DNA from: Pseudomonas violetae
GTDB taxonomy: Bacteria; Pseudomonadota; Gammaproteobacteria; Pseudomonadales; Pseudomonadaceae
Length of the DNA stretch: 64,000 bases
NCBI RefSeq assembly: GCF_023072615.1
Contig: NZ_JAKNRW010000025.1
Location: 1-64,000 of the forward strand
Direction: 5' to 3'
In this document: positions 24,723 to 34,042 of the stretch, one piece after another
How the letters are laid out: each line of letters opens with the position of its first letter
Position numbering within the stretch: the stretch's first letter is position 1
The notes under the pieces: generated by a model
Seen by the model: only the letters and a program-made list of their open reading frames with translations
Told to the model about the DNA's origin: nothing
The model's database searches: none
Position numbers and translations under genes: made by a program

Positions 24723-25537
24723 CCAAGGCTGATACGTTCGTGGCCGCCCAGATCAGTACGGCTGTGGACTTCCTCAAAACCACGGGTCAACAGCAAATCA
24801 CGCACGGCGATGGCTTGATCGTAACCGTGTTCAAGCATCAGCCAGCCGCCAGCGTCAAGATGGTTCGGGGCCTGGTCGACGATCAGGCGCAGGTCGTCGA
24901 GACCATCGATACCGGCGACCAACGCACTGGCAGGCTCAAAGCGCACATCGCCCTCGGCCAGGTGCGGATCAGCGCTCGCGATATAAGGCGGGTTGCTGAT
25001 GATCAGCTCAAAGCGCTGACCTTCCAGGGCGCTGAACCAATGGCTGCTCAGTACTGTGGCATTGTTCAGATGCAGCCGCTGGCGATTGCGCTCGGCAAGC
25101 GCGACCGCTTCCTGCACGCGATCCACGGCGGTGACTTGCCACCCCGGACGCTCGCTGGCCAGGGCCAGGGCAATAGCGCCGCTGCCGGTGCCGAGGTCGA
25201 GCACCCTGGCAGGCGTGACAGGCAACAGCTCCAGCGCGGCCTCTACCAGCAGCTCGGTGTCCGGGCGCGGGATCAAGGTGTGCGGTGCGACTTCCAGGTC
25301 GAGTTTCCAGAAGCCCTGCTGGCCGAGAATATAGGCCACCGGCTCGCCGCCGCGACGACGCTGCAGGTACCCGGCAAACTTCAGCGCCGCCTCGCTCGGC
25401 ACGATGCGCTCCGGCCAGGTGTGCAAAAAGCTCCGGGACTTGCCCAGTGCCGCAGCCAACAACAACTCGGCATCCAGGCGCGCGCTGGGCGAGTCCGGTA
25501 GATCAGCGGCGCGTAGCAGACTGGCAATGATCGTCAT
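24707..25537 (-). CDS. prmC: Release factor glutamine methyltransferase
   Basis: This 276-residue enzyme has an N-terminal helical domain, then VLDLGTGSGAIALALASERP (SAM site) and the catalytic ISNPPYIASADPHL. GGEPVAYILGQQGFWKLDLE is the conserved linker. It N5-methylates the glutamine of the GGQ motif in release factors RF1 and RF2. It sits directly after prfA with no gap, so enzyme and substrate are cotranscribed. Confidence 0.95.
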   Translation of the reverse strand: MTIIASLLRAADLPDSPSARLDAELLLAAALGKSRSFLHTWPERIVPSEAALKFAGYLQRRRGGEPVAYILGQQGFWKLDLEVAPHTLIPRPDTELLVEAALELLPVTPARVLDLGTGSGAIALALASERPGWQVTAVDRVQEAVALAERNRQRLHLNNATVLSSHWFSALEGQRFELIISNPPYIASADPHLAEGDVRFEPASALVAGIDGLDDLRLIVDQAPNHLDAGGWLMLEHGYDQAIAVRDLLLTRGFEEVHSRTDLGGHERISLGCLPC

Positions 25538-26620
25538 TTACTCACCTATCGCTGCCAATTGGTCAGCCTGATATTCGGCCAGCAACGGCTCGATCACCGC
25601 ATCGACGCCCCCGGTGAGGATGTCATCGAGGGAATACAGCGTCAGGTTGACCCGGTGGTCGGTAACCCGGCCCTGGGCAAAATTGTATGTGCGAATCCGT
25701 TCTGAGCGATCGCCCGACCCTACCAGCAGCTTGCGTTCGCTAGCGATGGCATTGGCAGCGGCACTGGTCTGCTGATCGTTCAGCTTGGCGGACAGCCAGG
25801 ACATGGCGCGCGCGCGGTTCTTGTGCTGGGAACGTTCTTCCTGGCACTCGACCACGATACCGGACGGCAAGTGAGTAATACGAATTGCCGAGTCAGTCTT
25901 GTTGACGTGCTGGCCACCGGCGCCGGAGGAGCGATAGGTATCGACCCGCAGGTCCGCCGGGTTAATCTCGATCGCTTCCTGCTCGTCGGGCTCGGGCAAT
26001 ACCGCAACCGTGCAGGCCGAAGTGTGGATACGGCCCTGGGATTCAGTGGCAGGAACACGCTGTACCCGGTGCACGCCCGATTCGAACTTGAGCTTGCCGT
26101 AGACGTTGTCGCCCTCGACCCGGGCGATCACTTCTTTATAGCCGCCGTGTTCGCCAATGTTCTCCGAGAGGATCTCCACCCGCCAGCCACGTCGCTCGGC
26201 GTAGCGCGAATACATGCGAAACAGGTCGCCGGAAAAAATCGCCGCCTCGTCACCGCCGGTGCCGGCACGAATTTCGAGAAACACGTTGCGGCCGTCGTTT
26301 GGATCCTTGGGCAGCAGCATACGCTGCAGGCTGGCTTCGATTTCGAGCAATTGCTCCTTGGCCTCGCGAACTTCTTCCACGGCCATTTCGCGCATGTCCG
26401 GGTCGCTGTCCTTGAGCAGCGCCTGGGCGCCTTCGAGATCACTCTGAACCTTGAGCAACTGTTTATAGGTTTGCACGATGGGTTCGACTTCCGCGTATTC
26501 CTTGGAATAAGTGCGGAATTTGGTCTGATCGGAAATGACTTCGCCGTCGCCAAGCAAGGCGGTCAGTTCCTCGAAACGGTCCTGGAGGATGTCCAGCTTA
26601 TTGAGCAGTGAAGCTTTCAT
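25538..26620 (-). CDS. prfA: Peptide chain release factor 1
   Basis: This 360-residue factor contains the catalytic loop RSSGAGGQHVNKTDSAIRIT (GGQ) and a PAT-type stop-codon recognition segment in RVQRVPATESQGRIHTSACT. Both mark RF1, which reads UAA and UAG. Length is standard. Its ATG overlaps the hemA stop, and prmC follows immediately. Confidence 0.97.
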   Translation of the reverse strand: MKASLLNKLDILQDRFEELTALLGDGEVISDQTKFRTYSKEYAEVEPIVQTYKQLLKVQSDLEGAQALLKDSDPDMREMAVEEVREAKEQLLEIEASLQRMLLPKDPNDGRNVFLEIRAGTGGDEAAIFSGDLFRMYSRYAERRGWRVEILSENIGEHGGYKEVIARVEGDNVYGKLKFESGVHRVQRVPATESQGRIHTSACTVAVLPEPDEQEAIEINPADLRVDTYRSSGAGGQHVNKTDSAIRITHLPSGIVVECQEERSQHKNRARAMSWLSAKLNDQQTSAAANAIASERKLLVGSGDRSERIRTYNFAQGRVTDHRVNLTLYSLDDILTGGVDAVIEPLLAEYQADQLAAIGE

Positions 26621-27906
26621 TGCGGTTTTTTATCCGAAAAGCTATCCGATGAGCCCTCACCGAGGGCAAAGAGTTCCTGGGCCATGGCCAGCGCATCGAG
26701 GCGACCTTCGGCAGAGAGCTTTTTCAACTGCACGCTCGGGGCGTGCAGGAGTTTGTTGGTCAGGCCGCGCGCCAGCTGTATCAACACATCTTCGGCGCTG
26801 ATGCCATTGGCCAGCATGCGCTGGGCCTTCTGCAACTCTTCGTCGCGCAGACGTTCGCTTTGCTGGCGATAGGCCTTGAGCACGTCAACTGCTGCCAGTT
26901 CACGCAGGCGCACCATGAAGTCTTCGGCGCCGATCAAAACCATCTCTTCCGCCGCTTGCGCCGCACCTTGACGGCTCTTGAGGTTTTCCGCGACCACTTC
27001 GTGGAGGTCGTCGACGCTGTAGAGGTAGACGTCGTCGAGCTCGCCAACTTCCGGCTCGATATCCCGGGGAACAGCGATGTCCACCATGAAGATCGGCTTG
27101 TGTTTGCGCAACTTCAGGGCACTTTCCACCGCGCCCTTGCCGAGGATCGGCAACTGGCTGGCGGTGGAACTGATGACGATATCACTGCGCACCAGTTCGG
27201 CCGGGATGTCCGACAGCAGCACCGCATGGGCGCCAAACTGCTCGGCCAGGATGCTGGCGCGCTCCAGCGTGCGGTTGGCGACCACAATGCGTTTAACCCC
27301 CAGTTCATGCAGATGACGGGCGACCAGGGTGATGGTCTCGCCGGCGCCAATCAGCAAGGCCTGGCTGCGTTGCAAGTCGCTGAAGATCTGTTTTGCCAGG
27401 CTGACCGCAGCAAACGCCACCGACACCGGGTTTTCGCCAATGGCGGTATCGGTGCGGACCTGCTTGGCGGCATTGAACGTGGCCTGGAACAGTCGCCCGA
27501 GCAACGGCCCGATGGTCCCGGCTTCCCTGGCCACGGCGTAGGCCGATTTCATCTGGCCGAGAATCTGCGGCTCACCCAACACCAGTGAATCGAGCCCGGA
27601 GGCGACTCGCATCATGTGACGAACTGCCGCATCATCTTCGTGCACATAACTGCTGGCGCGCAGCTCTTCGAGGCTCAAATGGTGATAATCGGCCAGCCAG
27701 CGCAACACCATGTCAGCCGAAAGGTGATCCTGTTCTATATAGAGTTCACTGCGATTGCAGGTGGAGAGGATCGCAGCTTCGCGGCTGTCGGTCAGTCGGC
27801 AGAGCTGCTGCAAGGCCTCCACCAGTTGCTCAGGGGTAAAGGCCACGCGCTCGCGGACGTCTACTGAAGCAGTCTTGTGGTTAATACCGAGTGCAAGGAA
27901 GGCCAT
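26617..27906 (-). CDS. hemA: Glutamyl-tRNA reductase
   Basis: This 429-residue enzyme contains AAILSTCNRSELYIEQDHL (catalytic Cys), ASGLDSLVLGEPQILGQMK and the nucleotide-binding segment ALLIGAGETITLVARHLHEL. It reduces glutamyl-tRNA to glutamate semialdehyde, the first committed step of tetrapyrrole synthesis. The C-terminal dimerisation region is intact. It leads the five-gene series to murI. The region upstream holds a REP pair and is divergent toward lbcA. Confidence 0.97.
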   Translation of the reverse strand: MAFLALGINHKTASVDVRERVAFTPEQLVEALQQLCRLTDSREAAILSTCNRSELYIEQDHLSADMVLRWLADYHHLSLEELRASSYVHEDDAAVRHMMRVASGLDSLVLGEPQILGQMKSAYAVAREAGTIGPLLGRLFQATFNAAKQVRTDTAIGENPVSVAFAAVSLAKQIFSDLQRSQALLIGAGETITLVARHLHELGVKRIVVANRTLERASILAEQFGAHAVLLSDIPAELVRSDIVISSTASQLPILGKGAVESALKLRKHKPIFMVDIAVPRDIEPEVGELDDVYLYSVDDLHEVVAENLKSRQGAAQAAEEMVLIGAEDFMVRLRELAAVDVLKAYRQQSERLRDEELQKAQRMLANGISAEDVLIQLARGLTNKLLHAPSVQLKKLSAEGRLDALAMAQELFALGEGSSDSFSDKKPQ

Positions 27907-28036
27907 TCAAGGTCGCTGATAGTGACGTGAAGCCGGCAATTGTCCTACTTCGACAGATTCAGAACAACTACTCGATATCTATTGGTCTGGTAGGTCATGA
28001 CCAGGCTTGCGAGCGGTTCTCGTTTACACGCCGTCC

Positions 28037-28141
28037 TTGTAGGAGCGAGCTCGCTCGCGATGGTCGTAAAAGATGACGCGGGTTGCCTGGATGGACACGG
28101 CGTCCTCGGGTTTTTCGCGAGCGAGATCGCTCCTACAAGGG
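28037..28141. repeat. REP pair upstream of lbcA
   Basis: TTGTAGGAGCGAGCTCGCTC at 28037 and its inverse CGCGAGCGAGATCGCTCCTA ending about 28137 form a REP doublet in the divergent region between hemA and lbcA. Confidence 0.9.
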
Positions 28142-28232
28142 AAGGTAGAAATGGAAAGTGGCCCGCCGGTTATGTTTGACCGAAGGCTTGTGTCATGATG
28201 ATCCGACCGCAGGTTAGTCGTCCTCTTCCTAT

Positions 28233-29957
28233 ATGAATAGATCCTCCGCGTTGCTCCTTGCTTTTGTCTTTCTCAGCGGCTGCCAGGCCATGGCACCCGT
28301 CTCGCCGGGCGCTTCGTCGCCGGCCGAAGACAGCATTCCGGCCCCTGAAAAGCCCAAGGTCTACAGCTCGTTCAGCGAAGAAACCATCTTCAGCCTGTTG
28401 AGTGCGGAGCTGGCTGGCCAGCGCAATCGCTTCGACATTGCCCTGGACAACTACGTAACCCAGGCCATCAACACCCAGGACCCAGGCATCTCCGAGCGGG
28501 CATTCCGGATCGCCGAGTACCTGGGCGCCGACCAGGCCGCCCTGGACACCGCACTCATCTGGGCAAAAAACGCCCCGGACGATCTCGAGGCGCAACGGGC
28601 CGCTGCCGTACAGCTGGCTCGTGCCGGGCGTTATGACGAGTCCATGGTCTATATGGAGAAAGTCCTGCAGGGCAAAGGCGACACCCACTTCGACTTCCTC
28701 GCCCTGTCGGCTGCCGACACTGACCAGGACACGCGCAACGGTTTGATGCAAAGTTTCGACCGCTTACTGCAACGCCATCCCGACAACGGCCAGCTGATTT
28801 TCGGCAAGGCGCTATTGTTGCAACAGGACGGCGATGCCAAGGGCGCCTTGACCCTGCTTGAAGATCATCCGCCGGAAGATGGCGAAATAGCCCCAATCCT
28901 GCTGCAGGCGCGCCTGTTGCACTCCCTTGATCGCGGGGAAGAAGCCCTGCCGCTGCTGCGCAAAAGCATCAGGCAGTATCCGGACGACAAACGCTTGCGC
29001 CTGACCTACGCACGGATGCTGGTGGAACAGGACCGCATGGACGACGCCAAGGTCGAGTTCTCCAGCCTGGTCCAGCAATACCCGGAAGATGATGAACTGC
29101 GATATTCCCTGGCACTGGTTTGCCTGGAAGCCAAGGCCTGGGAAGAGGCCAAGGGTTACCTTGAAGACCTGATCGCCCGGGACAGTCACGTCGACTCGGC
29201 GCACCTGAACCTGGGGCGTATCGCTGAAGAGCGCAACGATCCACAGGGCGCCTTGGCAGAATATGCCCAAGTGGGGCCGGGCAATGATTACCTGCCGGCG
29301 CAATTGCGCCAGGCCGACATCCTGATGAACAACGGCAAGACCGCCGAGGCCCAGAGTCGCCTGGCGGCTCAGCGCGACGAGCAACCCGATTACGCAATCC
29401 AGTTGTACCTGATAGAAGCCGAAACCCTGTCCGCCAACAAGCAACCGGACAAGGCCTGGGCCCTGCTGGACAAAGCGTTGCAGCAATATCCGGACGATCT
29501 GAACCTGCTATATACCCGCGCCATGCAGGCGGAAAAACGCAATGACCTGGCGCAGATGGAAAAAGACCTGCGCCTGATCATCAAGCGCGACCCGGACAAT
29601 GCGATGGCGTTGAACGCCCTCGGCTACACCCTGTCTGACCGTACAACGCGCTATGCCGAGGCCAAGGCCCTTATCGAACAGGCGCACCAGATCAATCCGG
29701 AAGACCCGGCGGTTCTCGACAGCCTCGGCTGGGTCAACTTCCGCCTGGGTAATCTCGATGAAGCCGAACGCTACTTGCGCAAAGCCCTCGAGCGTTTTCC
29801 CGATCAGGAAGTCGCCGCGCACCTGGGCGAAGTCCTGTGGGCCAACGGCAAACAGCGTGAAGCGAAACAAATCTGGGGCAAGTTCCTCAAGGACCAACCC
29901 GACAGCCCAATACTGCGCAGCACCATCAAGCGCCTGACCGGATCAGAGACTCTTTAA
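28233..29957 (+). CDS. lbcA: TPR lipoprotein, LbcA-type partner of the CtpA protease
   Basis: This 574-residue protein starts MNRSSALLLAFVFLSGC, a lipoprotein signal with lipobox LSGC. The mature part is made of tetratricopeptide repeats, for example NAMALNALGYTLSDRTTRYA and PAVLDSLGWVNFRLGNLDEA. Position (hemA divergent, lolB downstream) and design match P. aeruginosa PA4667, LbcA, an outer-membrane lipoprotein that activates the C-terminal processing protease CtpA. No clear Shine-Dalgarno precedes the ATG. It is 4 bp from lolB. Confidence 0.85.
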   Translation: MNRSSALLLAFVFLSGCQAMAPVSPGASSPAEDSIPAPEKPKVYSSFSEETIFSLLSAELAGQRNRFDIALDNYVTQAINTQDPGISERAFRIAEYLGADQAALDTALIWAKNAPDDLEAQRAAAVQLARAGRYDESMVYMEKVLQGKGDTHFDFLALSAADTDQDTRNGLMQSFDRLLQRHPDNGQLIFGKALLLQQDGDAKGALTLLEDHPPEDGEIAPILLQARLLHSLDRGEEALPLLRKSIRQYPDDKRLRLTYARMLVEQDRMDDAKVEFSSLVQQYPEDDELRYSLALVCLEAKAWEEAKGYLEDLIARDSHVDSAHLNLGRIAEERNDPQGALAEYAQVGPGNDYLPAQLRQADILMNNGKTAEAQSRLAAQRDEQPDYAIQLYLIEAETLSANKQPDKAWALLDKALQQYPDDLNLLYTRAMQAEKRNDLAQMEKDLRLIIKRDPDNAMALNALGYTLSDRTTRYAEAKALIEQAHQINPEDPAVLDSLGWVNFRLGNLDEAERYLRKALERFPDQEVAAHLGEVLWANGKQREAKQIWGKFLKDQPDSPILRSTIKRLTGSETL

Positions 29958-29961
29958 GACT

Positions 29962-30579
29962 ATGTTTTTGCGCCATTTCATTGTTTTCAGTTTCATCGCC
30001 CTGCTCGCCGGTTGCGCGGGCTTCGGCGCTCGCGAATCAGTCGAAGGCCACGGTAATCCCGCCCAATGGCGTGAACACAAACAGCAGCTCACGGGCCTGG
30101 ATGGCTGGCAAATCAACGGCAAGATCGGTATCCGCGCACCAAAGGATTCCGGCAGCGGCACCCTGTTCTGGCTACAACGTCAGGATTACTACGACATCCG
30201 CCTGTCCGGCCCCCTGGGTCGCGGCGCTGCACGCCTGACAGGCCGACCCGGCAAGGTGTCGCTGGAAGTTGCCAACCAGGGTCGTTATGACGCGCCGAAC
30301 CCGGAAACGCTTCTCGAAGAACAGCTGGGCTGGAAACTGCCGGTGTCCAACCTGGCCTGGTGGGTGCGCGGACTCCCCGCCCCGGACAGCAAAAGCCGCC
30401 TGACCCTCGACGCCGATAGCCGTCTGGCCAATCTCGAACAGGATGGCTGGCAGGTTGAATATTTAAGCTATGCCGAGCAGAACGGTTTCTGGTTGCCCGA
30501 GCGCATCAAACTGCACGGTACCGACCTTGACGTCACGCTGGTGATCAAGGAATGGCAACCACGCAAATTGGGGCAGTGA
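29962..30579 (+). CDS. lolB: Outer-membrane lipoprotein receptor LolB
   Basis: This 205-residue lipoprotein begins MFLRHFIVFSFIALLAGC with lipobox LAGC. It contains WQINGKIGIRAPKDSGSGTL, WLQRQDYYDIRLSGPLGRGA and GWQVEYLSYAEQNGFWLP, typical of LolB. It accepts lipoproteins from LolA and inserts them into the outer membrane. It follows lbcA by 4 bp and precedes ispE by 2 bp, so the three are one transcript. Confidence 0.95.
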   Translation: MFLRHFIVFSFIALLAGCAGFGARESVEGHGNPAQWREHKQQLTGLDGWQINGKIGIRAPKDSGSGTLFWLQRQDYYDIRLSGPLGRGAARLTGRPGKVSLEVANQGRYDAPNPETLLEEQLGWKLPVSNLAWWVRGLPAPDSKSRLTLDADSRLANLEQDGWQVEYLSYAEQNGFWLPERIKLHGTDLDVTLVIKEWQPRKLGQ

Positions 30580-30581
30580 AC

Positions 30582-31433
30582 ATGACTGCTCCGCGCCTGA
30601 CCTTGCCCTCGCCGGCCAAGCTCAATCTGATGCTGCACATCCTCGGCCGCCGCGAAGACGGTTATCACGAGTTGCAGACGATTTTTCAGTTTCTTGATTA
30701 CGGTGATGAAATCACTTTCGCCGTTCGCGATGACGGTGTGATCCGTTTGCACACCGAGTTCGATGGAGTCCCACACGACAGCAATCTGATCGTTCGCGCC
30801 GCAAGACAACTGCAGGAGCAATCCGGCTGCCCGCTTGGGATCGACATCTGGATCGATAAAGTCCTGCCCATGGGCGGTGGCATCGGTGGCGGCAGCTCCA
30901 ATGCCGCGACCACCCTGCTCGGCCTGAACCATCTTTGGCAACTGGGATGGACCGAAGATCGCCTGGCCACACTTGGCCTGACACTGGGTGCCGACGTCCC
31001 GGTTTTCGTGCGCGGCCATGCGGCTTTTGCCGAAGGAGTCGGAGAGAAACTCACCCCTGTAGACCCCGAAGAACCGTGGTATTTGGTACTCGTGCCGCAA
31101 GTATCTGTAAGTACAGCAGAAATTTTTTCTGATCCGCTGTTGACACGTAACACTCCTCCCATTAAAGTGCGCCCCGTTCCCAAGGGAAACAGTCGAAACG
31201 ACTGCTTACCGGTGGTAGCAAGGCGTTATCCAGAGGTATGTAACGCTTTGAATTTGTTAGGTAAATTTACCGAAGCAAAACTCACCGGAACTGGAAGTTG
31301 TGTGTTTGGGGGCTTCCCAAGCAAAGCTGAAGCTGATAAAGTCTCGGCCCTTCTTACAGAGACCCTTACAGGGTTTGTAGCAAAAGGAAGCAACATTTCG
31401 ATGTTGCATCGCAAGCTGCATAGTCTGTTTTAA
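30582..31433 (+). CDS. ispE: 4-diphosphocytidyl-2-C-methyl-D-erythritol kinase
   Basis: This 283-residue GHMP kinase contains PSPAKLNLMLHILGRREDGY and the ATP loop LPMGGGIGGGSSNAATTLLG. It phosphorylates CDP-ME in the MEP isoprenoid pathway. The C-terminal block KLTGTGSCVFGGFPSKAEA is present. From about 31100 onward the codons shift toward A/T-ending choices (SVSTAEIFSDPLLTRNTPPI), unlike the first two thirds. A 10-codon in-frame extension upstream overlaps lolB and is rejected. Confidence 0.95.
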   Translation: MTAPRLTLPSPAKLNLMLHILGRREDGYHELQTIFQFLDYGDEITFAVRDDGVIRLHTEFDGVPHDSNLIVRAARQLQEQSGCPLGIDIWIDKVLPMGGGIGGGSSNAATTLLGLNHLWQLGWTEDRLATLGLTLGADVPVFVRGHAAFAEGVGEKLTPVDPEEPWYLVLVPQVSVSTAEIFSDPLLTRNTPPIKVRPVPKGNSRNDCLPVVARRYPEVCNALNLLGKFTEAKLTGTGSCVFGGFPSKAEADKVSALLTETLTGFVAKGSNISMLHRKLHSLF

Positions 31434-31469
31434 AGGAATCGAGTACTGGGTACTCGTTGCAACAGATAC

Positions 31470-31544
31470 AGGGGCGTCGCCAAGCGGTAAGGCAGCAGGT
31501 TTTGATCCTGCCATGCGTTGGTTCGAATCCAGCCGCCCCTGCCA
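31470..31544 (+). tRNA. tRNA-Gln (anticodon TTG)
   Basis: The acceptor AGGGGCG pairs with CGCCCCT, and the encoded CCA ends at 31544. The anticodon arm is GCAGG-TTTTGAT-CCTGC with anticodon TTG at 31502-31504, and the T-arm has GGTTCGAATCC. All arms fold normally. It lies between ispE and prs, as in P. aeruginosa. Confidence 0.97.
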
Positions 31545-31589
31545 TTTTCTATACTCATCCAGGTTACCCTCAGCCTCTAGGTACTGCGC

Positions 31590-32531
31590 GTGTCCAAGAT
31601 GATGGTCTTTACGGGGAACGCTAACCCCGATCTGGCTCGGCGTGTCGTACGTCAGCTGCATATCCCTCTCGGTGACATCTCTGTCGGTAAGTTTTCCGAC
31701 GGTGAAATTACAGCCGAGATCAATGAAAACGTCCGCGGTAAAGATGTCTTCATTATTCAGCCGACTTGCGCTCCGACCAACGATAACCTGATGGAACTGG
31801 TAGTGATGGCTGATGCCTTCCGCCGCTCCTCGGCTACTCGTATCACTGCTGTAATTCCTTACTTTGGTTATGCCCGTCAGGATCGCCGTCCGCGTTCCGC
31901 ACGTGTGGCTATCAGCGCGAAAGTCGTCGCTGACATGCTTACCGTAGTCGGCATCGATCGTGTTCTCACGGTTGATCTGCATGCTGACCAAATCCAGGGT
32001 TTCTTCGATATTCCGGTAGATAACATCTACGGCTCCCCGGTTCTGGTGGATGACATTGAAGATCAGCGCTTCGAAAACCTGATGATCGTTTCCCCGGATA
32101 TTGGTGGCGTCGTGCGTGCACGTGCTGTTGCCAAATCCTTGGGCGTGGATCTCGGGATCATCGACAAACGCCGTGAGAAAGCCAATCACTCTGAAGTGAT
32201 GCATATCATCGGTGATGTCGAAGGGCGTACCTGTATTCTGGTCGATGACATGGTCGATACCGCCGGCACCCTGTGCCACGCGGCCAAGGCCTTGAAAGAG
32301 CATGGCGCTGCCAAAGTTTTCGCCTACTGCACACACCCTGTGCTGTCCGGTCGGGCGATCGAAAACATCGAAAATTCAATGCTGGACGAACTGGTGGTGA
32401 CTAACACCATCCCGTTGTCCGCTGCTGCTCAAGCCTGCTCGCGTATCCGTCAACTGGATATCGCGCCGGTAGTTGCCGAGGCGGTCCGCCGCATCAGCAA
32501 TGAAGAATCGATCAGCGCGATGTTCCGTTAA
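31590..32531 (+). CDS. prs: Ribose-phosphate pyrophosphokinase
   Basis: This 313-residue enzyme contains MMVFTGNANPDLARRVV, the catalytic flexible-loop region FGYARQDRRPRSARVAISAK, the metal/ribose site VLTVDLHADQIQGFF, and the PRPP loop CILVDDMVDTAGTLCHAA. It makes PRPP from ribose-5-phosphate and ATP, the substrate used by hpt and upp in this window. The start is the GTG at 31590. A strong terminator follows. Confidence 0.97.
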   Translation: MSKMMVFTGNANPDLARRVVRQLHIPLGDISVGKFSDGEITAEINENVRGKDVFIIQPTCAPTNDNLMELVVMADAFRRSSATRITAVIPYFGYARQDRRPRSARVAISAKVVADMLTVVGIDRVLTVDLHADQIQGFFDIPVDNIYGSPVLVDDIEDQRFENLMIVSPDIGGVVRARAVAKSLGVDLGIIDKRREKANHSEVMHIIGDVEGRTCILVDDMVDTAGTLCHAAKALKEHGAAKVFAYCTHPVLSGRAIENIENSMLDELVVTNTIPLSAAAQACSRIRQLDIAPVVAEAVRRISNEESISAMFR

Positions 32532-32562
32532 GGGTCCTGCCCTTCTCGACTATCTCGTTGAC

Positions 32563-32607
32563 GAAAAGCGCCCCGCCCTGGCATTCCTGTCGGGGCGGGG
32601 CTTTTTT
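32563..32607 (+). terminator. Rho-independent terminator after prs
   Basis: AAGCGCCCCGCCCTGGCA and GTCGGGGCGGGGCTTTTTT form a long G+C-rich stem followed by six T residues, 32 bp after the prs stop. Confidence 0.92.
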
Positions 32608-32672
32608 GCCCATATCGCCTTTAGCGCTGGTCGCAAACGCTGGGGCGAATGTGGTTATTTTGGAGATACAAC

Positions 32673-33275
32673 ATGAACGAATTTACTCTGAATGCTGAAG
32701 TGCGTTCCGACCTGGGGAAAGGTGCGAGCCGCCGCCTGCGTCGTCTCGCAAGCCTGGTTCCAGCTGTAGTTTACGGTGGCGAAAAAGCCCCTGAATCCAT
32801 CAGCATGCTGGCTAAAGAAGTTGCCAAACTGCTCGAAAACGAAGCGGCTTACAGCCACATCATCGAGCTGAACGTTGGCGGCACCAAGCAAAACGTAATC
32901 ATCAAAGCCCTGCAGCGCCACCCGGCCAAAGGCCACGTGCTGCACGCCGACTTCGTACGCGTTGTAGCGGGTCAGAAACTGACCGCTATCGTGCCTGTAC
33001 ACTTTGTTGGTGAAGAAGCTCCGATCAAGAAAGGCGGCGAAGTTTCGCACGTTGTTTCGGAAATCGAAGTGACCTGCCTGCCGAAGGACCTGCCTGAATT
33101 CATCGAAATCGACCTGTCCCAGGCTGAAATCGGCGACATCATTCACATGTCCGACCTCAAAGCCCCTAAAGGCGTTGAGTTTGTTGCTCTGGCACACGGT
33201 GACGACAAGGCTGTTGCCAACGTTCACGCTCCACGTGTTGCTCCAGAAGCTACTGAAGAAGGCGCAGCAGAGTAA
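32673..33275 (+). CDS. rplY: 50S ribosomal protein L25 (CTC form)
   Basis: This 200-residue protein begins MNEFTLNAEVRSDLGKGASR then RLRRLASLVPAVVYGGEKAP, the 5S rRNA-binding L25 domain. The C-terminal TL5/CTC domain (about 95-185) includes VPVHFVGEEAPIKKGGEVSH. TTTTGGAGATACAAC is the ribosome site for the ATG at 32673. The tail is acidic (ATEEGAAE). It is followed by pth, a usual pairing. Confidence 0.95.
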   Translation: MNEFTLNAEVRSDLGKGASRRLRRLASLVPAVVYGGEKAPESISMLAKEVAKLLENEAAYSHIIELNVGGTKQNVIIKALQRHPAKGHVLHADFVRVVAGQKLTAIVPVHFVGEEAPIKKGGEVSHVVSEIEVTCLPKDLPEFIEIDLSQAEIGDIIHMSDLKAPKGVEFVALAHGDDKAVANVHAPRVAPEATEEGAAE

Positions 33276-33435
33276 TTTCACTCTGTTCGCCGGAGTGACC
33301 GGTAACATCGCGGACTAGTACGTAGCGAGAAAGCGGGCGAGAACGCGGAGTTTACATAATGGTAAATGAGCACTTGTCGTCCACTTTCGCCGCACTCGGC
33401 GATGTTAACCACCACTCCAAGGAAGGGCCCCTATC

Positions 33436-34020
33436 GTGACTGCCATAAAACTGATCGTTGGCCTGGGAAATCCAGGCGCTGAATACGAACAGACCCGGCA
33501 TAACGCAGGGGCCCTTTTTGTTGAGCGCATCGCGAACGCACAAGGCGTGAACCTTGTGGCGGACCGCAAATATTTCGGCCTGACCGGACGCTATTCGCAT
33601 CTGGGTCAGGATGTTCGTCTGCTGATCCCCACCACCTACATGAACCGCAGCGGCCAGGCCGTGGCGGCACTCGCAGGATTCTTCCGCATCAAGCCCGAAG
33701 AAATCCTGGTGGCGCATGACGAACTCGACCTGCCTCCGGGCGTCGCCAAGCTCAAGCAGGGCGGTGGCCATGGTGGTCACAACGGGTTGCGCGACATTAT
33801 TGCGCAACTGGGCAATCAGAATACCTTTCACCGCTTGCGGCTTGGCATTGGCCACCCGGGCGTTGCCAGTATGGTTTCAAACTTCGTCCTGGGTCGTGCG
33901 CCACGCGCCGAACAGGAAAAACTCGATGCCAGCATCGACTTTGCCCTCGGCGTGCTGCCGGATATCCTCGCCGGTGAATGGAACCGCGCGATGAAAAACC
34001 TGCACAGCCAGAAGGCCTGA
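33436..34020 (+). CDS. pth: Peptidyl-tRNA hydrolase
   Basis: This 194-residue enzyme contains KLIVGLGNPGAEYEQTRHNA (catalytic His20 region), LIPTTYMNRSGQAV and GGGHGGHNGLRDI. It recycles peptidyl-tRNA released from stalled ribosomes. The start is a GTG with AAGGAAGGG upstream. The 160 bp between rplY and pth show no other gene. ychF follows after 22 bp. Confidence 0.97.
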   Translation: MTAIKLIVGLGNPGAEYEQTRHNAGALFVERIANAQGVNLVADRKYFGLTGRYSHLGQDVRLLIPTTYMNRSGQAVAALAGFFRIKPEEILVAHDELDLPPGVAKLKQGGGHGGHNGLRDIIAQLGNQNTFHRLRLGIGHPGVASMVSNFVLGRAPRAEQEKLDASIDFALGVLPDILAGEWNRAMKNLHSQKA

Positions 34021-34042
34021 CTTTTACCCGAGGGGAAACACC

